Part shown: positions 17,330 to 24,834 of the stretch, in pieces
How the letters are laid out: every line of letters starts with the position of its first letter
Numbering within the stretch: position 1 is the first letter of the stretch
From: Dehalococcoidia bacterium
GTDB lineage: Bacteria > Chloroflexota > Dehalococcoidia > Lucifugimonadales > Lucifugimonadaceae
Assembly (NCBI GenBank): GCA_002728715.1
Contig: PBVQ01000003.1
Location: 59,666 to 105,735 of the forward strand
Length of the DNA stretch: 46,070 nucleotides
Direction: 5' to 3'
Program-made: the position numbers and the translations under genes
Notes under the pieces: generated by a model
Told to the model about the DNA's origin: nothing
What the model saw: only the letters and a program-made list of their open reading frames with translations
The model's database searches: none

Positions 17330-18583
17330 ATGCACGCATTTGGACTGATAGATTGTAATAATTTTTATGCCTCATGCGAGCGTGTTTTTCAACCTAAACT
17401 TAAGAATTCTCCAGTAGTAGTCCTATCTAATAATGATGGGTGTATTATAGCTAGATCAGAAGAAGCAAAATCTCTTGGCATACCAATGGGAGCTCCATAT
17501 TACAAATATAAAGATTGTATAGAAAAAAATCATGTGAATATTTTTTCATCTAATTATGAACTTTATGGAGACATGTCTGAGCGAGTTATGGACTCAATAA
17601 GACTAATGGTTGAAAAAAATAATATTGAAGTATATTCAATTGATGAAGCGTTCATAAAATTATCAGGAGATAACATATCAGAATATGCAAAAAAAATATC
17701 CTCAAACATAATGCAATGGACTGGCATCCCAACTTCTATCGGTATTTCCAATACTAAAACTTTGTCTAAAATTGCTAATCATGTGGCTAAAAAAATAGCT
17801 GAAGAAAATGTCTTTGACATGAGAGATGAAAAAATAAAAGAAAAAGTGATGAAAAAACTACCTGTTAATAAAATATGGGGAATATCAACAGGCTGGAGTG
17901 AAAAATTACGTAATTTAGACATACATACTGCTTTAGAACTAAGAGATGCAGATAGTAATTTTATTAGGAAAAAGCTCGGCGTCGTAGTAGAAAGAATCGT
18001 CCTTGAACTAAGAGGAATATCATGCTTAGATATAGAAAAATACAAGAATAAAAAATCTATAATCGTATCTAAATCTTTCGGTACTCTAATTACAGACATA
18101 AATCTATTAGAGCAAGCTTTATCGAATCATGTTGCCAGGGCTTGTGAAAAATTACGAATCCAAAACAGTAAAGCAAAATCTATATCTATTTTTATACAAA
18201 CTAATAAATTTAGAAAAGATTTACCCCAGTATAAAGCAAGTAAACATCACATACTAGAATTACCTAGTTCTGATACAGGAAAACTTATTAAAATTAGTAA
18301 AAATCTTTTGAATATAATTTTTAAAAATAATTATCTGTATAGTAAATGTGGAGTAACGTTACAGGATATATCTAGTAATAATTATGAACAAAAACATATG
18401 TTTGAGAAAAATGACCCGATTATCGATACTCTGATGAAAAGAGTTGACTCATTGAACAGCTACTTGGGTAAAAATTCGGTTTTTCATGCATCACAAGGTA
18501 CCACAAAAGAATGGAAAATGAAAAGAAAAAACCTATCACCTTGCTACACAACAAATTGGAAAAGCCTTCCATTAGTAAGATAG
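17330..18583 (+). CDS. umuC: DNA polymerase V subunit UmuC (Y family)
   Basis: A 417-residue error-prone Y-family polymerase. The metal aspartate is D8 in IDCNNFYASCE, and the second acidic pair is SIDEAF near residue 103. The NNDGCIIARSEEAK steric-gate region and the GIPTSIGISNTKTLSKIANH helix-hairpin-helix approach are typical of UmuC. The C-terminal region around TLMKRVDSLN and the final WKSLPLVR match UmuC rather than DinB, and the length is normal. It lies three bases after umuD and is convergent with the thioredoxin-fold gene five bases away. It allows replication past lesions that other pathways leave. Confidence 0.95.
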   Translation: MHAFGLIDCNNFYASCERVFQPKLKNSPVVVLSNNDGCIIARSEEAKSLGIPMGAPYYKYKDCIEKNHVNIFSSNYELYGDMSERVMDSIRLMVEKNNIEVYSIDEAFIKLSGDNISEYAKKISSNIMQWTGIPTSIGISNTKTLSKIANHVAKKIAEENVFDMRDEKIKEKVMKKLPVNKIWGISTGWSEKLRNLDIHTALELRDADSNFIRKKLGVVVERIVLELRGISCLDIEKYKNKKSIIVSKSFGTLITDINLLEQALSNHVARACEKLRIQNSKAKSISIFIQTNKFRKDLPQYKASKHHILELPSSDTGKLIKISKNLLNIIFKNNYLYSKCGVTLQDISSNNYEQKHMFEKNDPIIDTLMKRVDSLNSYLGKNSVFHASQGTTKEWKMKRKNLSPCYTTNWKSLPLVR

Positions 18584-18588
18584 ATAAA

Positions 18589-19122
18589 TTAACTATGAGA
18601 AAATTTTATTATTTCCTCAATTGATATATGATCTCCAATATCTTTCCCATATTTAACATCTTGAACCTTGCCTTTTTCGTCGACAAGAATATCAATCGGC
18701 ATTATATCTATATGGCCTTTTATTGTAGGTGAAATATATAACTTAAACGCAGCTCTTAAGAATCTAGGAGCCCTTAATATAAACGTGGACATAAATCTAA
18801 TAAAAGATCTCTGAACATCATATTTAGAAAAATACTTGAAGTCTTTATCAGCCATTATTATGAAAGGAGAATCGTGTCGTTTCATAAACCTTTTTAGATT
18901 TGAAATTTCAGAATGAAAAATCCCAACAACTGCAAAATCATCACCTAATTCATCATATCGATTAATCATCTCATTAATTCTAAGGCTACACATAGGACAA
19001 CTAGCAAATCTATAGAAAGTAAGTAAATATTTTTTCCCTTTCAACCTAGATGTATCAAAATTTTCACCATTTATTGAAGGAAGTACTATATTTTCAATAT
19101 GATCTAATTTTTTTATTTTCAT
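18589..19122 (-). CDS. AhpC/TSA-like thioredoxin-fold protein
   Basis: A 177-residue soluble protein with a peroxiredoxin-type fold. The first cysteine is in FYRFASCPMCSLR (C42 and C45, a CPMC arrangement) after the beta strand KKYLLTFYRF. VVGIFHSEISNLKRF and PFIIMADKDFKYFSKYDV are the usual redoxin helix-strand blocks, and DILVDEKGKV near residue 145 is the family's final strand pair. It lacks the clear PxxxTxxC peroxidatic motif of AhpC, so it may be a disulfide reductase or a divergent peroxiredoxin. ATG start at 19122. Convergent with umuC; the tRNA genes lie upstream on the same strand. Confidence 0.75.
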   Translation of the reverse strand: MKIKKLDHIENIVLPSINGENFDTSRLKGKKYLLTFYRFASCPMCSLRINEMINRYDELGDDFAVVGIFHSEISNLKRFMKRHDSPFIIMADKDFKYFSKYDVQRSFIRFMSTFILRAPRFLRAAFKLYISPTIKGHIDIMPIDILVDEKGKVQDVKYGKDIGDHISIEEIIKFSHS

Positions 19123-19171
19123 ATTATGACAATGATAAAATAAAGATGTTTCAAAAAAATAAATTTATCTA

Positions 19172-19247
19172 TGGCACGCCCGGAGGGATTTGAACCCCCG
19201 ACACCTAGGTTCGAAGCCTAGTGCTCTATCCACTGAGCTACGGGCGC
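19172..19247 (-). tRNA. tRNA-Arg (anticodon TCG)
   Basis: The reverse strand folds as a full cloverleaf. The acceptor GCGCCCG pairs with CGGGCGT, the D arm is GCTCAGTGGATAGAGC, and the anticodon stem CTAGG/CCTAG encloses loop CTTCGAA, giving anticodon TCG (reads CGA). The T arm is GGGGGTTCAAATCCC. The discriminator is G and CCA is encoded (19172-19174). Ten bases separate it from the tRNA-His gene upstream, so the two are probably one transcript. Confidence 0.96.
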
Positions 19248-19257
19248 ATGTTAAAAA

Positions 19258-19334
19258 TGGGGTGGATGGAGGGACTCGAACCCTCGATCTTCTGGGCCAC
19301 AACCAGACGTGTTAACCACTACACTACATCCACC
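19258..19334 (-). tRNA. tRNA-His (anticodon GTG)
   Basis: The reverse strand gives a cloverleaf with acceptor GTGGATG/CATCCAC and an extra 5' G (position -1, base 19334) opposite C73, the hallmark of tRNA-His. The anticodon loop is TTGTGGC between GTCTGG and CCAGA, giving GTG. The T arm is CGAGGGTTCGAGTCCCTC. The 3' CCA is encoded at 19258-19260. It lies about 100 bases downstream of pepA on the same strand. Confidence 0.97.
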
Positions 19335-19435
19335 ATATATGTTTTATATTACTAAAAAAGAGTTATTTAGTAGAAAATATAAACACAATAAAACATTAAT
19401 TATAAAGATTAAAACTATAATTTCATAAAATATTT

Positions 19436-20950
19436 TTATAGATTTATACAAAATTCAATCAATGTTCTGGTAGGAACTCCTGTTGCTCCAGCAACATACC
19501 AGTCTCTATCACTATCTAACATAGATGTAGCAGCTATATCTATATGAGCCCAACTAACTCCTTCAGCAAATCTAGAAATAAAGTGCGCTGCCGTTGTTGA
19601 TCCTCCACCTCTACCTCCAGTATTTTTAATATCAGCAACCATAGAAAAATTTTGCTTCTTGGTAACATTATCGAGCGGGAGTTGCCATATCATTTCTCCA
19701 GTCACACTACCAGCATTTATGACTGAGTTAATTAAGTTTTCATCGTTCCCAAAGATAGGACTGACCCCATCTCCCATTGCTATTCTTGCAGCCCCAGTTA
19801 ATGTTGCTATATCTAAAATTTTGCTAGCACCTTTATCTTTTGCATAACCAATTGCATCGGCTAATGTCAGCCTTCCTTCTGCATCTGTGTTATCTACTTC
19901 TATCGTCAAACCATTGTATGCCTTAACAATATCTCCTGGCATTTGAGCATTACCACTAGGCATATTATCAGTCGCAGCACAAACAACGTTGACGTTTATT
20001 TTAGGTTTTAATTGAGAAATAGCCTCCATAGCAGCAATAACAGCAGCACCACCTCCCATATCACCTTTCATTTTCCCCATTCCAAAACCAGGCTTCAAGG
20101 AAATCCCTCCACTATCAAAAGTTATTCCTTTTCCTATAAGCCATATATTATTTTCAGGACTACTTTTATCACCTTCAAATGTCATATGTATAAATTTCAG
20201 GGGCCTATCACTACCTTTAGCGACTCCAAGAAAAGCACCCATTCCTAATTTTTTTACATCATTATATTCAAGTATGTTAACTTTACATCCATGCTTCTCA
20301 GATACCTTAACTGCTACTTGGGCTAGATCTGAAGGGGACAACATATTACCAGGTTCATTAACTAGATCTCTAGCTAAAATTTCTGCATTTGCAAATATTG
20401 ACCCAACCTTGATGGATCGATTAATAATTTTTTTATTTTGTTCATTTGAATCTAAAAAAGTGAATTTTTCTAAGTTGCCTGAGTTTGCTTTTTCTTTGTA
20501 TTTATCAAAACTATAATTACCCAGTATAAGCCCTTCAGTAAATGACTGAGAAAACTTTTCAAGATTTAATTTCTTACTATAAACCGACTTTTCATTCAAT
20601 AAATGGACTTTCTTAACTTTTAATTTTTTAACTTTTTTGACTAAAGATGCTGAAATATTTCTAACATTATTCGTTGACAATAAACTAAAATCACCCATAC
20701 CCAATATCATTATTTTTTTCGGATAAAAGTTTTTTACAGACAAGTTAGGAGTATAAATTAGAGACATTTCTCCTTCATTTCCACTAATATCAGAATTACT
20801 AATAAGAGACCCAATCAAACCATCTAAAACTTTATCAAATTTTTTTATTGTTGGCGAAATTCTCGCTTTATTATCCTTCGTGTCTAGCATAAGTATCAAC
20901 AAATCAGAGCGAGTTGCAAAAGGATCAGATGATTGAGTGTGTATATTCAA
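19436..20950 (-). CDS. pepA: Leucyl aminopeptidase (M17, PepA)
   Basis: A 504-residue cytosolic leucine aminopeptidase that removes N-terminal residues from peptides with two Zn2+ or Mn2+. The C-terminal catalytic half holds GKGITFDSGGISLKP, MKGDMGGGAAVIAAM and NTDAEGRLTLADAI, the M17 signature with the metal and carbonate-binding residues. The N-terminal half is the usual regulatory macro-like domain. I chose TTG at 20950 because AGGAG lies seven bases upstream; the longer frame from 20968 would put that ribosome binding site inside the gene. Divergent from the MBL-fold gene across a 326-base region. Confidence 0.93.
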   Translation of the reverse strand: MNIHTQSSDPFATRSDLLILMLDTKDNKARISPTIKKFDKVLDGLIGSLISNSDISGNEGEMSLIYTPNLSVKNFYPKKIMILGMGDFSLLSTNNVRNISASLVKKVKKLKVKKVHLLNEKSVYSKKLNLEKFSQSFTEGLILGNYSFDKYKEKANSGNLEKFTFLDSNEQNKKIINRSIKVGSIFANAEILARDLVNEPGNMLSPSDLAQVAVKVSEKHGCKVNILEYNDVKKLGMGAFLGVAKGSDRPLKFIHMTFEGDKSSPENNIWLIGKGITFDSGGISLKPGFGMGKMKGDMGGGAAVIAAMEAISQLKPKINVNVVCAATDNMPSGNAQMPGDIVKAYNGLTIEVDNTDAEGRLTLADAIGYAKDKGASKILDIATLTGAARIAMGDGVSPIFGNDENLINSVINAGSVTGEMIWQLPLDNVTKKQNFSMVADIKNTGGRGGGSTTAAHFISRFAEGVSWAHIDIAATSMLDSDRDWYVAGATGVPTRTLIEFCINL

Positions 20951-21140
20951 AAAATTACTCCTAAACAAAAAAATTTTATATATATTAAATCTACACTAAA
21001 ATTAAATTTTTGCAATTATAAATACCATTTTTTTCAAATAAATCAGATAAATTAATGTAAAAAAAAGTGCAATATAAATAAACTCAAAATTTAATTACTG
21101 TTTTGAACAAATAAAAAACTAATTCTAAATTAAAACAAAA

Positions 21141-21156
21141 TAAAGTACTAAAGTAC
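21141..21156. repeat. Tandem octamer TAAAGTAC x2
   Basis: Two perfect head-to-tail copies of TAAAGTAC end one base before the -35 box at 21158. The position fits a binding site for an activator that contacts RNA polymerase from upstream. The repeat is short, so chance is not excluded in AT-rich DNA. Confidence 0.5.
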
Positions 21157-21157
21157 C

Positions 21158-21186
21158 TTGCGTTGTTTTGTAAAAAATCATACGAT
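21158..21186 (+). promoter_or_regulatory. Sigma-70-like promoter of MBL-fold gene
   Basis: TTGCGT at 21158-21163 and TACGAT at 21181-21186 with a 17-base spacer form a plausible promoter about 90 bases upstream of the ATG. Boxes match the consensus at four of six positions each. The locally higher GC of this stretch makes it stand out from the AT-rich background. Confidence 0.45.
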
Positions 21187-21221
21187 ACCGTGTAAGGGGA
21201 TAAAATAATCTCACTAAAATC

Positions 21222-21243
21222 TTAATAAGTGTCCGCTTATTAA
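21222..21243 (+). promoter_or_regulatory. Hairpin in the leader of the MBL-fold gene
   Basis: TTAATAAG at 21222-21229 and CTTATTAA at 21236-21243 are perfectly complementary with a six-base loop TGTCCG. A-rich rather than U-rich sequence follows, so it is not an intrinsic terminator. It could be an RNA stem-loop affecting translation or stability, or a DNA site for a dimeric regulator. Confidence 0.5.
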
Positions 21244-21276
21244 CAAAAAAAAGAATTTTCTTTTTGGAGGCGTAAT

Positions 21277-22119
21277 ATGACTACTAATACCTTGGCTGTA
21301 AAATTAGTTAGCGATGGAACTTTTCTCTTAGATGGAGGACCTATGTTTGGTTCAGTACCAAAAATTCTATGGGAGAAAAATGCTAAGCCAGACCGAAAAA
21401 ATAGAGTTCGACTTGGGTTAAATTCCTTGTTAATAAGAACTCCTCAAGCAAATATTTTAGTTGATGCAGGAATAGGTAACAAAGAACCTGAAATTACAAG
21501 AGAGATTTACGGGCATTCTTCATCAAAATTAATAAGAAATTTAAGGCACAATGGAGTCAGTGCTCGCGATATAAATTATGTTATTCTGACTCATCTTGCC
21601 TTTTCTCACAGTGGAGGAGCAACAAAATTGGATCGAGAAGGTAAAATAATACCTACGTTTCCAAAAGCAAAGTATCTGATTCAAAGATCAGCTTGGGATG
21701 AAGCTTTTTCACCAAACGAAAGATCTAAACCTATATATGGCACTGGGGTTGAGCATCTTAAAGTCTTAAATGACAAAGGATTAGTTCAGTTACTAGATGG
21801 TGATGTTGAAGTTGTTCCAGGTGTAAAAACATTAGTAACACATGGATACTCTGATGGGCATCAAATTGTTTTTATCAACACTGGTAGTGAAAGAATAATT
21901 TATTTAGCTAACCTTATACCAACACCTAATCATATTCCCTTACCGTACATAACTGCTTTTGATCGATATCCTGATCAGACTTTGAAAATGAAGAAGGAAT
22001 TATTAGAAAAATGTGAGAAAGAAGGATGGTTAATGATTTTTGCACATGGATATCATCAATCCGCTGGTTATTTAGAGAGAAGAAAGGGCAACATAGAGCT
22101 AAGACCAATTGACTTCTAA
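21277..22119 (+). CDS. Metallo-beta-lactamase-fold protein with a degenerate metal site
   Basis: A 280-residue protein with the MBL alpha-beta-beta-alpha fold of the quorum-quenching-lactonase-like group: LGLNSLLIRTPQANILVDAGIG, VILTH near 102-106, GHQIVFI near 194-200 and IIYLANLIPTPNHIPLPY near 207-224. The usual HxHxDH is H106-L-A108-F-S110-H111, so one His and the Asp are missing. The GHT histidine is Y191 and the bridging Asp of the GD(L/I) motif is N212. Metal hydrolase activity is therefore doubtful, although the fold and length are intact. GGAGG precedes the ATG. It stands alone behind its own promoter with a tandem octamer and a leader hairpin. Confidence 0.85.
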   Translation: MTTNTLAVKLVSDGTFLLDGGPMFGSVPKILWEKNAKPDRKNRVRLGLNSLLIRTPQANILVDAGIGNKEPEITREIYGHSSSKLIRNLRHNGVSARDINYVILTHLAFSHSGGATKLDREGKIIPTFPKAKYLIQRSAWDEAFSPNERSKPIYGTGVEHLKVLNDKGLVQLLDGDVEVVPGVKTLVTHGYSDGHQIVFINTGSERIIYLANLIPTPNHIPLPYITAFDRYPDQTLKMKKELLEKCEKEGWLMIFAHGYHQSAGYLERRKGNIELRPIDF

Positions 22120-22152
22120 TTATTAGAGTATAAGTATAATAATCACATAAAT

Positions 22153-22183
22153 AAAAAAGCTGCTTTTATTAAGCGGCTTTTTT
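22153..22183. terminator. Bidirectional intrinsic terminator
   Basis: AAAAAAGCTGC (22153-22163) pairs with GCGGCTTTTTT (22173-22183), with one G-T wobble, around a nine-base loop. It has a U-run in both directions. It lies between the convergent MBL-fold gene (stop at 22119) and mtaB (stop at 22182) and should end both transcripts. Confidence 0.85.
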
Positions 22184-23459
22184 ATATTAACTTTGATATT
22201 ACTACATTATTTTCAAGTTTTTCTAATCTAACATCTTCTATAGATGAGAAAGGATAATTGCTATTATCATCGTGGTTTGCTTTTACTCTTATATAATTAT
22301 CTGTTAATCCACTCTTTCTATTTTTACCCTCCCAAAGAACTGACTTAGTCTTACCATAATTAGATTTTCTGAACTTAATAAATTTTCTTTGGATAATATT
22401 CCTTAATTCTGCTGATCTTTGTGACTTAATTTTTGGGTCAAGTTGATTTTTCATGAAAAAAGCTGAAGTGCCTTCTCTTTTAGAATAAGGAAAAACATGC
22501 CCATCTGAGAGTTCTATTTTTTCTATAGTTTCCTTTGTTTCTTCATGACTATAATCATCTTCCCCAGGATAACCACATATAATATCTGTAGTTATAGAAG
22601 ACTCCGGTAACTCAGCCTTAACCTTCTCAGCACATAGGATAAATTCCTCTTTGGTATACGTTCTTCTCATTGATTTTAGTATTTGATTGCTTCCGCTTTG
22701 TAAAGGAATATGGAAATGCTGGCACAGTCTACGCTTTCCCTCATTACTCCATATTGATAATAAATCTTCAGAAAATTCTGACGGCTGTATAGAAGAAATT
22801 CTTAACCTTTTAACATCAGTGTAATTTAAGATAGATTTAATAAGATCTATCAAATTAGTATTTTCTAAATCAAAACCATATGATCCAAGCTGAGTACCAG
22901 TTAAAATTATTTCCGGACACCCTTTATTCACAAAAAAATTAATATTTTTAATAATTTTTTCTTTTGGGATACTCCTTTCTCTTCCTCTAACCTTAGGTAC
23001 AATACAATATGCGCAAACTTGATCGCACCCTTCCTGAATTTTTATTGAAGCTCTAGTTCTACCTAGTAATAAATCTTCATTAGAATTTAAATTTTCTTCA
23101 AGAGTCTTAACTTCTTCGTATCCAAGTGCTGATGAAATTATTGATACCAATTCATTTTTTTTTGTATTAGGGACTACCAAATCTATAGATGACATTTGTT
23201 CTAGGTCTTCATAAGATCTTTCAGAATAGCAACCAGCAGCAACAACCAATGCTTTTGGGAATTGTCTTCGTGCCTTATTTAGAGCTTGCCTAGCTTTTTT
23301 ATCTGCAACGTGTGTAACTGTACAAGAATTTAATATAAACAAATCTGGGGTGTCTGAAGATTTAGATAGTTGATATCCATTGTTTATAAGTTGATTTGAA
23401 ATTGCTTGGCTGTCAGCAGTATTTAGTTTACATCCGTGAGTTTCAATTAAAAATTTCAT
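22182..23459 (-). CDS. mtaB: tRNA N6-threonylcarbamoyladenosine methylthiotransferase MtaB
   Basis: A 425-residue radical-SAM methylthiotransferase converting t6A37 to ms2t6A37 in tRNAs reading ANN codons. The N-terminal UPF0004 domain carries the first cluster cysteines C10 (ETHGCKLN), C46 (NSCTVTH) and C77 (AAGCYSE). The radical-SAM motif is C145-x3-C149-x2-C152 in EGCDQVCAYCIVP, followed by RGRERS, which is typical of MtaB. GTQLGSYG and SSIQPSEF fit MtaB better than MiaB or RimO. A C-terminal TRAM-like region is present. ATG start; convergent with the MBL-fold gene across a shared terminator. Confidence 0.92.
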   Translation of the reverse strand: MKFLIETHGCKLNTADSQAISNQLINNGYQLSKSSDTPDLFILNSCTVTHVADKKARQALNKARRQFPKALVVAAGCYSERSYEDLEQMSSIDLVVPNTKKNELVSIISSALGYEEVKTLEENLNSNEDLLLGRTRASIKIQEGCDQVCAYCIVPKVRGRERSIPKEKIIKNINFFVNKGCPEIILTGTQLGSYGFDLENTNLIDLIKSILNYTDVKRLRISSIQPSEFSEDLLSIWSNEGKRRLCQHFHIPLQSGSNQILKSMRRTYTKEEFILCAEKVKAELPESSITTDIICGYPGEDDYSHEETKETIEKIELSDGHVFPYSKREGTSAFFMKNQLDPKIKSQRSAELRNIIQRKFIKFRKSNYGKTKSVLWEGKNRKSGLTDNYIRVKANHDDNSNYPFSSIEDVRLEKLENNVVISKLI

Positions 23460-23592
23460 ACTAATTTCAGACTAATAAAAGTTTAATGTTATAAATTTTT
23501 ATTATAAAGAATTAAATTAGTATAAATCTATTAGAGAATTGAAAATTAATAATTGTTATACTCAAATTATAAATTTGTATGGAGATAAATTA

Positions 23593-24828
23593 ATGTCAAA
23601 AAAAGTAATGGTAACTGGGTTAGGACTTGTCACTCCAATAGGTAATCAAGTTGATATAGCATGGAACAATCTAATTAATGGTAAATCAGGAATTGATTAT
23701 ATAAAATCATTCGATCCAGAAGAGTATGAAACTAAAATTGCTGCAGAAGTTAAGGAATTTGATCCTAGTGAAATTTTAGGACGTAAAGAATCTAAAAGAT
23801 TAGACAGATTTTCACAATTCGCGTGTGTTGCTTCTAAAGAAGCAGTAAATCATTCTGGATTAGATATTCAAAATGAAGATGCGACTAAAATTGGTGTAAT
23901 TATTGGTAGCGGAGTGGGAGGAATTATCACTATTACAGAACAGCACAAAGTGCTACTTAACAGAGGACCTAAAAGAGTAAGCCCTTTCCTTGTACCAATG
24001 ATGCTTGGTGATATGGCTTCAGGCCAAGTTTCAATGATGCTAGGCGCCAAAGGACCAAATTTTTCTACAGTTTCTGCGTGTGCTACTGGAGCTGATTCAA
24101 TTGGTGAGGCGTATGAAATGATAAGGAGAGGAGTTATTGATGTTGCTATAGCTGGAGGTACTGAAGCTGCAGTATGCCCAATAGGAATAGCTGGATTTAA
24201 TTCTTGCATGGACCTATCAACAAAAAATGATAAACCACAATCTGCATCTAGGCCATTTGATAGAGAGAGAGATGGCTTTTTGCTTGGAGAGGGCGCTGGA
24301 ATAGTTATACTTGAATCTGAAGAACATGCATCAAAGAGAAATGCAAATGTTATTGCTGAATTATTGGGCTATGGAGCTTCAAGTGATGCCCACCATGTAA
24401 CTCAGCCCCATCCTGAAGGTGAAGGTGCAAGTAGAGCTATGGAAATGGCTCTAGCGTCCAGCAAAACAAATATAAACGAAATAGATTATGTAAATGCTCA
24501 TGGAACTTCTACCCCACTGAACGATAAATTTGAGACTATTAGTATAAAAAACACTTTTGGTGAACATGCCTATAAAATGCCAATTAGTTCTACGAAATCA
24601 ATGACTGGTCACCTTCTAGGTGCTGCAGGTGCAATCGAATCTGTAATTAGTATATTAACTATAAATAATTCAGTTATACCTCCAACAATTAATTATGAAA
24701 ATCCAGATCCAGATTGTGACTTAAACTATGTGCCCAATCAATCTATTGAATCCGATGTTTCTAAGGTTATGACTAATTCATTGGGTTTTGGAGGTCATAA
24801 CTCTAGCTTAGTCTTTGGGAAGGTCTAG
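23593..24828 (+). CDS. fabF: 3-oxoacyl-[acyl-carrier-protein] synthase II
   Basis: A 411-residue condensing enzyme that elongates acyl-ACP with malonyl-ACP in fatty acid synthesis. The catalytic triad falls exactly on E. coli FabF numbering: C163 in SACATGADS, H303 in NAHGTSTP and H340 in MTGHLLGAAG. The start at ATG 23593 was chosen for its GGAG ribosome binding site and because MSKKVMVTGLGLVTP is the normal N-terminus; an upstream in-frame ATG at 23539 adds 18 non-conserved residues. recJ follows after six bases, so the two are co-transcribed. No acpP or other fab genes are nearby. Confidence 0.95.
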   Translation: MSKKVMVTGLGLVTPIGNQVDIAWNNLINGKSGIDYIKSFDPEEYETKIAAEVKEFDPSEILGRKESKRLDRFSQFACVASKEAVNHSGLDIQNEDATKIGVIIGSGVGGIITITEQHKVLLNRGPKRVSPFLVPMMLGDMASGQVSMMLGAKGPNFSTVSACATGADSIGEAYEMIRRGVIDVAIAGGTEAAVCPIGIAGFNSCMDLSTKNDKPQSASRPFDRERDGFLLGEGAGIVILESEEHASKRNANVIAELLGYGASSDAHHVTQPHPEGEGASRAMEMALASSKTNINEIDYVNAHGTSTPLNDKFETISIKNTFGEHAYKMPISSTKSMTGHLLGAAGAIESVISILTINNSVIPPTINYENPDPDCDLNYVPNQSIESDVSKVMTNSLGFGGHNSSLVFGKV

Positions 24829-24834
24829 TATATA

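Larger units (their letters stand above)
20951..21276. other. Divergent intergenic region between pepA and MBL-fold gene
   Basis: No open reading frame of coding quality is seen. The left 170 bases are plain AT-rich sequence containing the pepA leader. The right part is structured: a tandem octamer (21141-21156), a sigma-70-like promoter (21158-21186) and an 8-bp-stem hairpin (21222-21243) precede the ribosome binding site of the MBL-fold gene. The apparent 5' leader is about 80 bases. Confidence 0.6.

Noticed and set aside
19350-19372. TACTAAA / TTTAGTA inverted repeat between pepA and tRNA-His as a terminator or operator
   Set aside because: Seven A-T-rich pairs with a nine-base loop and no following T-run; too weak to support.
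20012-20248. Plus-strand reading frames inside pepA, and similar antisense frames inside the MFS, lgt, fabF and photolyase genes
   Set aside because: They mirror codon bias of the real genes on the other strand, lack ribosome binding sites and have low-complexity, family-free products.
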